From Amycolatopsis sp. CA-230715 (GTDB lineage: Bacteria; Actinomycetota; Actinomycetes; Mycobacteriales; Pseudonocardiaceae), in the NCBI RefSeq assembly GCF_018736145.1, contig NZ_CP059997.1:8865501-8929500 (forward strand): a stretch of 64,000 bases of DNA, written 5' to 3'. This document shows, one piece after another, positions 1 to 8,137 of this stretch. Under the pieces are notes generated by a model that was not told the origin of the DNA, did no database searches, and saw only the letters and a program-made list of their open reading frames with translations. Made by a program: the position numbers and the translations under genes. Each line of letters starts with the position of its first letter. Position 1 is the first letter of the stretch.

Positions 1-1
1 G

Positions 2-421
2 GACTGGGGTGGCCCCGTCGCGCTCGTCGGCACCGCTTCGCTTTTGATCACCCTCGCCGTCGCGATTCCCTTCGGCCGCAAGGCGAAAGCCGCGCGCGCC
101 GAGGTAGGTCATCCGGTCCCGCCTTCGTTGGCCAGCCTCGTGCACGGAGCGCACCTCGCCTACGAACTGCTCGACGGACTGGCCGATACGGCTCGCGTCC
201 CGTGGTATCGATGGCACCAACGGCGGCGGGCCCGCCGGGAAGTACGCCAGGACTGGGGTTTTCTCCTGCACGCGCTCGCCGCGGCCGAACGTGCCCGCCG
301 TCGCGGCGACGACGACGGCTATGCACGGCACCGCGAAAAGGCCTCGGCACGAGCCATGGCCCTCGTCGGGCTCGCGCACCATCTGACGTCCAGCGATGGC
401 GATGGTCCATCGGCGAAGTGA
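2..421 (+). CDS. Membrane-anchored hypothetical protein, 5' end outside window
   Basis: The frame is open from base 2, so the true start lies to the left of the window. The visible part begins with one hydrophobic stretch (about 20 residues ending in AVAIPFGRK) followed by a basic, Arg-rich helical tail of about 110 residues. This is the layout of a single-pass membrane protein with a cytoplasmic tail. I recognise no catalytic motif or family. It converges on the PPOX gene with a 6-bp gap, and nothing ties it to the NRPS cluster. The reading frame is well supported; the function is unknown. Confidence 0.6.
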   Translation, partial: DWGGPVALVGTASLLITLAVAIPFGRKAKAARAEVGHPVPPSLASLVHGAHLAYELLDGLADTARVPWYRWHQRRRARREVRQDWGFLLHALAAAERARRRGDDDGYARHREKASARAMALVGLAHHLTSSDGDGPSAK

Positions 422-427
422 AGGCCT

Positions 428-850
428 TCAGCCGAGACCGGATCGCGCGATGACCTTGGTGATCCCGATGCGAACCGCGGTGAAGCCCGCTTCCACGAAC
501 GAGTCGGCCAAGGCAGCCGGGGGCTGGGTGGGGTAGTAGCGGCGTGCGATATCCGCGCCGACGTGCTTGACCTGCTCCGGCTCGGCGGAGACCCGCGCTT
601 CCCCTTCGACGGTCACGAAGCCGTAGGGCTGCCGCTCATCACTGACGGAAAGCGCGACGCGCCGGTCTCGGGCGAGGCTCTTGCCTTTGACGCTCCCCGG
701 AGACAAAGCGAAGGCCAGCTCGTCACCGTCGAGGACGAAGCAGATCGGGGTGACGTGGGGGCGCCCGTCGGCACGGGTGAGCGCGAGGTGAGCGAGTCGT
801 GTTCCGGTGGTGAGGAAGGAGCGCCATTCGTCGTCGGTCATCGTGGTCAT
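428..850 (-). CDS. PPOX-class (split beta-barrel) F420/FMN-dependent oxidoreductase
   Basis: A 140-residue protein of the pyridoxamine 5'-phosphate oxidase-like split-barrel fold. Family hallmarks are the N-terminal LAHLALTRADGRPHVTPICF strand pair, KGKSLARDRRVALSV and YGFVTVEGEARV. Actinobacterial members of this size are usually F420- or FMN-dependent reductases of unknown substrate. The ATG at 850 is chosen because GGAAGGAG lies just upstream and the residues before it are an Arg-rich non-coding-like extension. It overlaps the next PPOX gene by 4 bp (ATGA), so the two are co-translated. The substrate is unknown and the link to the cluster is unproven. Confidence 0.75.
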   Translation of the reverse strand: MTTMTDDEWRSFLTTGTRLAHLALTRADGRPHVTPICFVLDGDELAFALSPGSVKGKSLARDRRVALSVSDERQPYGFVTVEGEARVSAEPEQVKHVGADIARRYYPTQPPAALADSFVEAGFTAVRIGITKVIARSGLG

Positions 851-1431
851 CGAAGGGCTCCTTCCGTTGCGACGGCGAGTGGTTTGCCCGGAAAGCGCCA
901 GCGGGTCGCGCTGAACCCGTCCTCTTTGCCGAACGCGAACACGACGGTCGGTACGACCGCGAAGACGTGCTGTGGATTGCCCAAAGCGGTGTCGGCGGGG
1001 TCGTGGAACTCGCCGTCCGCGACGAACGGGTGCCACCACGGATACTTGCTCGGGAAGAGGTCCGCGATCCGGCGCAGCCAGGCGGTATCGCGCACGAGGT
1101 GCGCCGTGCCCTCGACCACGATGTCGACGTCGTGCCCGGGAACGGTGATGGCGCAGCTGTCGTTTTCCGCGAGGTCGCGAGCTTTGCGGGTCCGGCGGCC
1201 GGTGACGACGCAGACGGCGCCGTCGGACCAGACGCCCAGCACCGGCACCACGTGCACTCGCCCGCCCGCGGTGGAGGTCGCGAGCAGGAAGTCTCCGCTG
1301 TCGCTCAACCGCGTCCGCGCTTCGGCCCAGCCGAGCGTGGTCAGCGGTGTGCCGCCGGGGCTGGACAGTTCCTCGGCAACCGGTTCCGCGCTCTCCGCCA
1401 CCGGGATCCGGTGTGTTTCGTGGGATGTCAT
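847..1431 (-). CDS. Pyridoxamine 5'-phosphate oxidase-like flavoprotein
   Basis: A 194-residue PPOX-fold protein with the motifs DFLLATSTAGGRVHVVPVLG, KARDLAENDSCAITV and DIVVEGTAHLV, a strand order typical of FMN-binding split-barrel oxidoreductases. It lies first in a two-gene operon with the smaller PPOX gene (4-bp overlap). The ATG at 1431 is taken as start because upstream in-frame residues lack family similarity. The 91-bp gap to the ligase gene is AT-richer than its surroundings and probably holds the promoter. The substrate cannot be inferred; a housekeeping or detoxification role is as likely as a biosynthetic one. Confidence 0.7.
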   Translation of the reverse strand: MTSHETHRIPVAESAEPVAEELSSPGGTPLTTLGWAEARTRLSDSGDFLLATSTAGGRVHVVPVLGVWSDGAVCVVTGRRTRKARDLAENDSCAITVPGHDVDIVVEGTAHLVRDTAWLRRIADLFPSKYPWWHPFVADGEFHDPADTALGNPQHVFAVVPTVVFAFGKEDGFSATRWRFPGKPLAVATEGALR

Positions 1432-1522
1432 GCCGAAGACGCTAGATCCAGCAGAGCATCGACAAAAGCGATTGTTTACGATCACACCGATCGCTATCGA
1501 CGATACTCGTCGGACTTGTTCG

Positions 1523-3160
1523 CTACCGAGCGGCATCAGCCGGTGAGGCTCCATTGTGGACAGTCCGATCGGGACGGTGACCGAGCGGTGCCGGGGCGCC
1601 GAGCGCGACCCCGGCCACGCTGACCTCGCCCGGCGCGGGGCCGCTGACCCGGAACAGCGCGCGCCGCAGTTTGCCGTTCGGGTCGCGTGGCATCTTCGGT
1701 ACCACCCACACCGACCGCGGCAGCTTGAACCCCGCGAGGCGTTCCCGGCAGTGCGATTCCAGATCCGGTGGGATCCCGGTGCCGTGCACCTGCAGCGCGG
1801 CCGCGACCCGCTGGCCGAACTCCTCGTCCGGCAGCGCGAACACCGCCGCGTCCTGGACCTCCGGATGGCTCAGCAGCGCGGCTTCGACCTCCGCCGGGTA
1901 GATGTTCACGCCGCCGGAGATGATCGTGTCGTCGTCACGGCCGGTCAGCACGAGGTAGCCGTCGTCGTCGAGGTACCCGCTGTCGCCGAAGGTGTAGGTG
2001 TCGGGTCGCAGATGCGCCTTCGCCGTCTTCTCCGGCGCGTTGTGGTAGCGGAAACCCCGTCCTGGCCGACGGCGGACGTACACCTTCCCGTGACGGCCCG
2101 GTGGCAGTTCGGCTCCGTCCTGGCCGACGATCAGCACCTGCGCCGACCCGACCGTGCGACCGACGCTGGCCGGTTTGCGAAGCCACGTCTCGCTGTCGAT
2201 GGTGGTCACCATGCCGCCCTCGGTGGACGCGTAGTACTCGGTGAACACCGGACCCCACCAGTCGATCATGTCGCGCTTCACCTTGGCAGGACAGGGAGAA
2301 CCGCCGTGCCACACCAGTTCGAGGCTGCCGCCGTCGAACGCGGCGCGCTGCTCGGGCGGCAACCGCAACAGCCGCGCGAAATGCGTCGGCACCAGGTGCG
2401 TGGTGGTGATCCGGTGCTCGTCGATCACCGACAGCAGATCGGCCGGGTCGAACCGCGGCCGCACCACCAGCCCGCAGCCGCCGAGCATCGGGAACAGCGA
2501 AAGGAAGAGCTGCCCGGAGTGGTACCAGGGACCGGTGAGCAGGTTGCGCCCGGTGCGCGGCAGGCCGACCGAATCGCCGAGCCTGGTCAGCAGCGAATTC
2601 ACCTTGTCGAGCGGCGCGCCGGCGTGCAGCAGGGTGCTCACCACGCCTTTGGGATGACCGCTGGTGCCCGAGGTGTACAGCAGCATGGAGCCGCACACCT
2701 GCCCGTCCGGCTCCGTCCCGTCGGCGGTGCGGAGCAGGTCGTCGAGCGGTTCGAGCCCGCCGTGCGCGACAGCGCCGCTCACCGCGCGCAACCGCGTGCC
2801 CGCGGCGGGATGGCGCGCCAGCGCCGCGCTGACCGTCGCGGCGGTGCCGGGGTCGGCGATCACGGCCGCGGGCACGCAGTCGCCGAACACGTAGGCGATT
2901 TCGTCGGCGGTGAGGTGCCAGTTCACCGGGACCAGGGTGATCCCGCTGTGCAAGCACGCCAGCAGCGCTTGGAACGTGTACCGGGAATTGCCGGTGACCA
3001 GCGCGAGCCGGTCGCCGAGACCGAGGCCGCGTTCTCGCAGAAGCGCGATACAGCCGTTCACCGCGCGGTCGAGTTCGGCCCAGGTCAAAGCTTCCTGGCC
3101 GTCGTCGAGCGCGGGTTCGTCCGGGCGCGCGAATGCCATCGGTTCGAGCAGCGCCGCCAT
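1523..3160 (-). CDS. Class I adenylate-forming enzyme (acyl/aryl-CoA or carrier ligase) 1
   Basis: A 545-residue AMP-forming ligase. Visible core motifs: LLYTSGTSGHPKGVV (P-loop, A3), YYASTEGG (A5), the FGDSGYLDDDGY/GRDDDTIISGGVNIYPAEVE hinge (A7-A8) and the C-terminal catalytic Lys in RDPNGKLRR. This enzyme class activates a carboxylic acid as acyl-AMP and passes it to CoA or a carrier protein. The sequence does not tell which acid. It follows a second ligase with a one-base stop/start overlap (TGATG), so both are co-translated. The pair is a candidate for activating the starter acid of the ArCP of NRPS-1, which has no cognate A domain of its own. Confidence 0.85.
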   Translation of the reverse strand: MAALLEPMAFARPDEPALDDGQEALTWAELDRAVNGCIALLRERGLGLGDRLALVTGNSRYTFQALLACLHSGITLVPVNWHLTADEIAYVFGDCVPAAVIADPGTAATVSAALARHPAAGTRLRAVSGAVAHGGLEPLDDLLRTADGTEPDGQVCGSMLLYTSGTSGHPKGVVSTLLHAGAPLDKVNSLLTRLGDSVGLPRTGRNLLTGPWYHSGQLFLSLFPMLGGCGLVVRPRFDPADLLSVIDEHRITTTHLVPTHFARLLRLPPEQRAAFDGGSLELVWHGGSPCPAKVKRDMIDWWGPVFTEYYASTEGGMVTTIDSETWLRKPASVGRTVGSAQVLIVGQDGAELPPGRHGKVYVRRRPGRGFRYHNAPEKTAKAHLRPDTYTFGDSGYLDDDGYLVLTGRDDDTIISGGVNIYPAEVEAALLSHPEVQDAAVFALPDEEFGQRVAAALQVHGTGIPPDLESHCRERLAGFKLPRSVWVVPKMPRDPNGKLRRALFRVSGPAPGEVSVAGVALGAPAPLGHRPDRTVHNGASPADAAR

Positions 3161-4653
3161 CAGCGCACCCGCATTTCGGACCGGGCCACCAGCATCTCGC
3201 GCACCCGTTTCCGTGAGATCTTTCCGGTGTCGTTGAGCGGAAGTTCCGCCACGCGCACCAGCCGCCGCGGCCGCTTGTCGTCGGCGAGGCGCCCGATCAG
3301 CCAGGTCCGCAGCTGATCGAGGGTCAGGTCGGCGCTGGTGACCACGGTGGCGCACACCGCTTCACCCCAGCGCTCGTCCGGCACGCCGACCACCACGCAC
3401 TGCCGGACGGCCGGGTGGTCGAGTAGCACGGCTTCGACGTCGGCGGGGTAGATGTTGACGCCGCCGCTGATGATCAGGTCGTTCCCGCGGTCCACCACGT
3501 ACACGTATCCCCGTTCGTCCAGGTATCCGATGTCTCCGACGCTCGCCCAGCCACCAGGGCTTTCCGCCGGGTGATCCCCGTACGCGCCGCGATATCCGGT
3601 GAACGACAGGGGAGTGCGGGCACGGAGCACCCCGGTTTCGCCGGCGCCGAGCTCACGATCACCGTCGAAGGCGCGCACCGCGACCCCGGGGAAGGGTTTC
3701 CCGCACGACCGCGGCCTGCGCAGCAGGTCCGCCGCGGGCATGACGGTGAGCGGCCCGAGTTCGGTGCAGCCGTAGCAGTCGAGGAAGACCAAGCCGAACG
3801 CGGCGACCGCCCTGCGCTTGAGCTCGCCGGGGAACGGTTCACCGGAAACGATCACGTGCCGCAGACCGGTGGGCCGGTGCTTGTCCCGTTCGGCCACTTC
3901 GACGATCGCCCGGAGCTGGCTCGGGGTGAGGAAGGCGCCGTCGCACTCGTGCTTCGCGGCCGCGGCCACCCACTCGCGGGCGTCGAACCGGGGGAGCACG
4001 GTCACCGCGCCGCCCTTCGCGAGCACCATCAGCGCGCACGTCAACGGGCCAGAATGGTAGAGCGGACCGGCGGAAAGGAAGTTGCTGCCATCGCCGATGC
4101 CGAAACCGCGCGCGATCGCCTCGGCCAGTTCCCGGTCACCGCGGGTGCGCACGGCCGCTTTGGGGCTCCCGGTGGTGCCGGAGGTGAAGATCAGCGACGA
4201 ACCGGCGCCGAGCCGGTCGGTGCCGCTCGGTTCCGCTGCGCGTTCGTCGACGGGCCAGGAAGTGAAGTCCAGCGCCGGGTCGTCGAGGTCTAGACGGTTG
4301 CAGGCGGTCGCGGTGACGGGCACCAGTCTGGCCGTGGTCCGTTCGACGACCAGGATGCGCGGGCGCGCGACCGCCAGCATGCGTTCGAACTCGCCGGGAC
4401 TGGCCCGATAGCTCAACGGCACGGTCAGCGCGCCGAGCCGTTGCGCGGCCAGTGCGAGCACCAGTACTTCGATCCGGTTGTGCAGCACCCAGCAGATGCG
4501 GTCTCCCGGCCGCACCGAATGGGCGCGCAGGAGCGAGACGAGTCTGTCGACGGTCAGGTCGACCGCGGCGAAGGTCAGCTCCGAAGAGGTGCCGTCCCGC
4601 AGCGCTACCGCATGCGGGGTTCGCGTGGCGTGTTCTCGTACTCCTTCGCTCAC
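3160..4653 (-). CDS. Class I adenylate-forming enzyme (acyl/aryl-CoA or carrier ligase) 2
   Basis: A 497-residue AMP-forming ligase with SSLIFTSGTTGSPKAAV (A3), DCYGCTELG (A5), VGDIGYLDERGY, RGNDLIISGGVNIYPADVE (A8) and the Lys in LNDTGKISRKRV (A10). It is paralogous to the downstream ligase and translationally coupled to it. Two adjacent ligases of one type suggest activation of two related acids, or one CoA ligase and one carrier ligase. Start is GTG at 4653; no strong Shine-Dalgarno is visible. Its upstream region carries the CTCGTATCTAG element shared with other promoters of this cluster. Confidence 0.85.
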   Translation of the reverse strand: MSEGVREHATRTPHAVALRDGTSSELTFAAVDLTVDRLVSLLRAHSVRPGDRICWVLHNRIEVLVLALAAQRLGALTVPLSYRASPGEFERMLAVARPRILVVERTTARLVPVTATACNRLDLDDPALDFTSWPVDERAAEPSGTDRLGAGSSLIFTSGTTGSPKAAVRTRGDRELAEAIARGFGIGDGSNFLSAGPLYHSGPLTCALMVLAKGGAVTVLPRFDAREWVAAAAKHECDGAFLTPSQLRAIVEVAERDKHRPTGLRHVIVSGEPFPGELKRRAVAAFGLVFLDCYGCTELGPLTVMPAADLLRRPRSCGKPFPGVAVRAFDGDRELGAGETGVLRARTPLSFTGYRGAYGDHPAESPGGWASVGDIGYLDERGYVYVVDRGNDLIISGGVNIYPADVEAVLLDHPAVRQCVVVGVPDERWGEAVCATVVTSADLTLDQLRTWLIGRLADDKRPRRLVRVAELPLNDTGKISRKRVREMLVARSEMRVR

Positions 4654-4680
4654 GCGGCGAAGTGTAGCTCTATCTACTAT

Positions 4681-4691
4681 CTCGTATCTAG
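4681..4691. promoter_or_regulatory. Cluster-wide AGATAC/GTATCT element upstream of ligase operon
   Basis: CTCGTATCTAG lies 28-38 bp upstream of the GTG start of the ligase operon, within a run of ATCT repeats (CTATCTACTATCTCGTATCT). Related AGATAC-centred elements occur in front of the aldehyde dehydrogenase, diiron enzyme, NRPS-1, MFS, P450 and O-methyltransferase genes. It could be an operator or part of a promoter core; the sequence alone does not decide. Confidence 0.45.
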
Positions 4692-4717
4692 ATGCTCTTC
4701 GTCCGCCGAAGACGCGG

Positions 4718-5227
4718 TCAGGAGCCGTCGGCCCCGGAGTGCTGCTCGGCCTTGTTGCGCATCCGCGTCACCCAGCCCTGCGCCGTGTGCACCGGCACGT
4801 CGTAGTGGGACGCGACGCCGGTGATGGTGCCGACCTCGTCGTAGACCTTGGCCAGTTCGTCGAACTCGGGGGCGCGCCGGTAGGTGCGGGCGGGGCGCGG
4901 CTTCGCCGCGTTCTGCTTGCGCGTCTTGGCCGGCCTGCGCTCCGCGGTTCCCTTGGCGCTCTTGGCCTGCGCCTTCTGCGGCGCGGGCGGCGCAGGCTGC
5001 CGCTGCTCCGGCCGGAAGGCGAGCGCGAGCTGCGCGGGATCGATCCTGGCGAGCGACTGGGCCGCCGAGACCCCCTCGGCGCCGGTCCGGATCGTCAGCT
5101 CCTTGACGTACGGCTTGTCGCCGGAGGTCTCGATCAGCACCGTCATCTCGGAGCCGAGTTCGCTGTCTGCGGCCGCACTATCTGTAGTTGTGTCGTGCGG
5201 TGTGATGGTGACGACATACTGACCCAT
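4718..5227 (-). CDS. Small basic protein with C-terminal HTH-like domain, putative DNA-binding regulator
   Basis: About 169 residues. There is a predicted beta-rich N-terminal part (MGQYVVTITPHDTTT ... MTVLIETSGDKPYVKELTIRT), a lysine/alanine/proline-rich linker, and a C-terminal segment (FDELAKVYDEVGTITGVASHYDVPVHTAQGWVTRM) that reads as a helix-turn-helix. The layout resembles small actinobacterial nucleoid-associated or Lsr2-like proteins, but I cannot assign a named family. A GTG at 5239 is an alternative start, closer to the AGAAGGGA Shine-Dalgarno. It lies upstream of and co-directional with the ligase operon, so a local regulatory role is possible but unproven. Confidence 0.6.
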   Translation of the reverse strand: MGQYVVTITPHDTTTDSAAADSELGSEMTVLIETSGDKPYVKELTIRTGAEGVSAAQSLARIDPAQLALAFRPEQRQPAPPAPQKAQAKSAKGTAERRPAKTRKQNAAKPRPARTYRRAPEFDELAKVYDEVGTITGVASHYDVPVHTAQGWVTRMRNKAEQHSGADGS

Positions 5228-5239
5228 TGCTGTGCTCAC

Positions 5240-5710
5240 ATCCCTTCTGTCGGGTCCGCTCGCACCTCCCCCTGCAGCGTGCCGGACAGACCACCAAGTG
5301 TCGTTTGATCACTATACTTTATCGGGTCGTGCTGGTCTTGGCATGTGGACCGGACCAAGGCGGAGGAGTCGGCTTACCGCCGAAGCGCCGAACCAAGATG
5401 ACAGAGAGTCGTCGTGAGCACGCCTACCGTATCGGTCCGGCGAGATTGCTCCGCCGGGCGTAGTTATTTTTCCCGGGTTAATACTGCCCACTCGACTGGC
5501 TATGCGACCGGCTATCCGAAAAATATGTCGCCAAACATTTTCGTCGGGCAACTTCCGCCCTTGAACGATAATTTCCGACTTGGCAGCTACGCTGTGCTTC
5601 TGGCGCCGTTGGCCTGCCGGTGGTGCGATCCTACTCGGCCTTGACGGTGGCGTTTTATCTGATTAGCGTGCTTCCCAGCTGCTGAGAGGGAAGATTACCT
5701 TGGGGGCAGG
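5240..5710. other. Divergent intergenic region, no gene seen
   Basis: This 470-bp gap separates the minus-strand HTH gene from the plus-strand ArsR-type regulator gene and is visibly AT-richer than the flanking genes. On the minus strand a TATAGT hexamer (5311-5316) is a plausible -10 for the HTH gene. Short ORFs in the gap lack coding character. Confidence 0.5.
5641..5669 (+). promoter_or_regulatory. Predicted sigma-70-type promoter of ArsR-type regulator
   Basis: TTGACG at 5641-5646 and TAGCGT at 5664-5669 are separated by exactly 17 bp, a textbook actinobacterial housekeeping (HrdB-type) promoter. The transcript would start about 50 bp upstream of the regulator start codon. Confidence 0.6.
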
Positions 5711-5725
5711 GTGTCGGAGTGTGCA

Positions 5726-6628
5726 GTGCCGAATCAACTTGGGGTCAGATTGGTCCAATTCAGGACGTCAATGCTCGCCGACGTGTTGATTTCCTCGTTA
5801 CTGACGTCGACCGCGCGGTCGCACCCGGTACTGCCCGAGCGGAAATGGCACGCGGAATCCGCCGCGCCGGGCGGCACCGTGCATTGGGCGCCGGTGGGCG
5901 ACGAGCGGCGCGGGCCGGTCACCCGGCGTGGCCGGGCGCGCACGCACGAACCGCGGGGGAGGCGTCGGCAGGCGCGGCGGCCGCAGGTGTCCGCGCTGTG
6001 CGGGCACGAACACCCGGTGGGACGCCGGTTCGCGCCGGAGGAGCTGCTCAGCGAGGACCTGGCGTTCCGCGTGCGCAGGATGGCCGAGCACGGGGTGAAC
6101 GGGCTCTTCGAGGACTTGTGGCCCGCGGTGCGCAGCGAACGCCACGTCCTGCGCCTGCGCTCGCACTGCAACACTCCGATCGACGTCGCGGACGGCGAAC
6201 TGCTGCTGATGCCTTCGGTGTTCTGCGCCTCGTATGTGGTTTCCGTGGTCGAACCCGGCCTCCCGACCGTCGTCGTGTACCCGGCGCGGGGAAGCGCCTA
6301 CCTCGCCGCGAGCGTCATCGCCGGTGTCCGCGCGGAGTTGCAGGCCTTCCTCGACGAGATCGGGCTCGCCGTGTTGCGCGGCCTCGTCGTGCCCCGCACC
6401 CTCGACGAACTGGTGGACCTGATCGCCGTGCACCCGATGCGGATCGCCGGCGCCCTCGAGCGCCTTCGGGTCGACGGGCTCATCGGCAGGCGGCAGCGCG
6501 GCTCGGTCTTCTATCGGCGCGGCGTCGGCGCGCTGCTGAACGGTTCGCGCTGCGGCGGGTGCGGGACGAGCGCCGCGGAGCCCGCGCCTTCGTTCAGCAC
6601 GGCAACCAGACGTTCTTGGGTCTGGTGA
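5726..6628 (+). CDS. ArsR/SmtB-type winged-helix regulator (DUF5937-like layout)
   Basis: About 300 residues. The middle (LLSEDLAFRVRRMAEHGVNGLFEDLWP ... ELLLMPSVFCASYVVS ... LPTVVVYPARGSAYL) matches the layout of actinobacterial ArsR-like regulators with an N-terminal DUF5937-type region. The C-terminus (LRGLVVPRTLDELVDLI ... GALERLRVDGLIGRRQRGS) is a winged helix with a recognition helix and basic wing. I chose GTG 5726 because GGAG sits about 7 bp upstream; GTG 5711 is the alternative. The 3' end overlaps the convergent aldehyde dehydrogenase gene by 35 bp. As a regulator inside the cluster with its own strong promoter, it is a candidate reader of the AGATAC motif. Confidence 0.7.
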   Translation: MPNQLGVRLVQFRTSMLADVLISSLLTSTARSHPVLPERKWHAESAAPGGTVHWAPVGDERRGPVTRRGRARTHEPRGRRRQARRPQVSALCGHEHPVGRRFAPEELLSEDLAFRVRRMAEHGVNGLFEDLWPAVRSERHVLRLRSHCNTPIDVADGELLLMPSVFCASYVVSVVEPGLPTVVVYPARGSAYLAASVIAGVRAELQAFLDEIGLAVLRGLVVPRTLDELVDLIAVHPMRIAGALERLRVDGLIGRRQRGSVFYRRGVGALLNGSRCGGCGTSAAEPAPSFSTATRRSWVW

Positions 6629-8060
6629 ACTCGCGCAGCCCGCTGATACCGCCGATCCGGCCGTAGCCGCTCTGCTTGGTGCCGCCGAACGGCGCGCCCG
6701 CCGCCGCTCCCGGCACGCCGTTGATCCACACGTTGCCCGCGGTCAGGTCGGCGGCCAGCCGGTGCGCGCGGCGCAGATCGCTGGTGTGCAGGTAGGCGGC
6801 GAGGCCGTAGCGGGTGCCGTTGGCCAGCGCCACCGCTTCGTCGTCGCGGGTGAACCGCTGCACGGTGAGCACCGGGCCGAAGATCTCCTCCTGCACGAGT
6901 TCGCCGTCCTGGTCGGCGTCGGCGAACACCGTCGGCCCGACGAAGCAGCCGTCGGCGAGCGCGCCGCCGAGCCGTTCGCCGCCGAGCACCAACCTCGCTT
7001 CGCCGCTTTCCTTGGCACGGGATACGAAACCGAGCACGCGCTCGCAGGCGGCGGCCGACACGAGCGGGCCCATCATGGTGCGGGGCTCGCGCGGATCCCC
7101 GACGACGACGCGGCGCAGCCGCGCGGTGAGCACGTCCAGAACCTGTTCGTACACGCTGTTTTCGACGAGGACGCGGGTGCCGTTGGCGCAGCCTTGACCG
7201 GACAGCGCCACCACACCGGCCATCGCCAGCCGCGCGCTGAACCGCGGGTCGCTGTCGGCGAACACCAGATGCGCGGATTTCCCGCCGAGCTCCAACCCGA
7301 CCGGTTTCAGCAGTTCCCGCGCGCCGTCCAGCACCGCGCGCGCCGTCGCCGCGCCTCCGGTGAAGTGGACCTTGTCCACGCCGGGATGGCGGACCAGCGC
7401 CTGTCCGGTCGCCGGCCCGCCCGGCAGCACCGCCAGCACCCCGGTCGGCAACCCGGCTTCGACGGCCAGCGCGCCGACGCGCCCGGCCACGAACGGCGTC
7501 AGTTCGGACGGTTTCACCACCACGGTGTTGCCCGCCGCCAGCGCGGGCCCGAGCATCTGGCCCATCGACACCAGCGGCCCGTTCCACGGAATGATGATCG
7601 CGACCACGCCGTACGGCTCGTCGAGCGTGTAGTCCAGTGCCCGCACCGGCCAGGTCGGCACGACCTCGCCGCCGATCTTGTCCGCCCAGCCCGCGTAGTA
7701 CCGGAGATGGTCGGCGGCCACCGCGGCCATCCGCGACGTGAACTGGACGGGCAGCCCGATCTCCCGTGTCTGCAAGGCCCCGAGCTCGTCCGCGTGCGCG
7801 ATGAGCAGATCGGCGAAGCGCAGCAACAGGTTCCGTCGCTGGTCGGCGGGCAGCGCGCGCCAGCCCGGCGCGGCGTCGGCGGCGAGGCGTACGGCCTGGT
7901 CGACCTCGTCGGCACCGGCGAGCGGGAACGAGCCGGTCACCGTGCCGTCCGCCGGGTACACGTGCTCGACCGAGCCCGCCGACGTGGCCGCCACCAGACC
8001 GTCGCCGAGCAGGACGCCGGAGTCCGGCACGACCACGGAAGGATCCACGGAGACTGTCAT
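6594..8060 (-). CDS. NAD(P)-dependent aldehyde dehydrogenase
   Basis: A 488-residue ALDH-superfamily enzyme that oxidises an aldehyde to an acid. The catalytic Glu257 (GLELGGKS) and nucleophile Cys291 (GQGCANGTR) are present, as are the cofactor-binding IPWNGPL and KPSELTPF segments and the C-terminal EEIFGPV and PFGGTKQSGYGR motifs. Length is normal. The ATG at 8060 is preferred over an upstream Met because it abuts the AGATACG element. It is divergent from the DszA-type monooxygenase gene. In this setting it could make the carboxylic acid that the ligases activate, but the aldehyde substrate is unknown. Confidence 0.9.
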   Translation of the reverse strand: MTVSVDPSVVVPDSGVLLGDGLVAATSAGSVEHVYPADGTVTGSFPLAGADEVDQAVRLAADAAPGWRALPADQRRNLLLRFADLLIAHADELGALQTREIGLPVQFTSRMAAVAADHLRYYAGWADKIGGEVVPTWPVRALDYTLDEPYGVVAIIIPWNGPLVSMGQMLGPALAAGNTVVVKPSELTPFVAGRVGALAVEAGLPTGVLAVLPGGPATGQALVRHPGVDKVHFTGGAATARAVLDGARELLKPVGLELGGKSAHLVFADSDPRFSARLAMAGVVALSGQGCANGTRVLVENSVYEQVLDVLTARLRRVVVGDPREPRTMMGPLVSAAACERVLGFVSRAKESGEARLVLGGERLGGALADGCFVGPTVFADADQDGELVQEEIFGPVLTVQRFTRDDEAVALANGTRYGLAAYLHTSDLRRAHRLAADLTAGNVWINGVPGAAAGAPFGGTKQSGYGRIGGISGLREFTRPKNVWLPC

Positions 8061-8070
8061 CGTATCTCGC
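8061..8070. promoter_or_regulatory. AGATAC/GTATCT element in ALDH/monooxygenase divergent promoter
   Basis: CGTATCTCGC lies directly upstream of the ALDH ATG inside the 77-bp divergent promoter region shared with the flavin monooxygenase gene. It matches the element found at the NRPS-1, P450 and exporter promoters. Confidence 0.4.
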
Positions 8071-8137
8071 TTTCTGTTCCGTCGGCTGCCGGACAACGGT
8101 AGCGTTTCTGGTGTCTGTGATTCCCGCGGAGGTCAGG

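Noticed and set aside
1523..4653. Naming the ligases as salicylate-AMP ligases (PchD/YbtE type)
   Set aside because: They show general acyl/aryl ligase motifs only; no specificity residues I can read reliably identify the acid.
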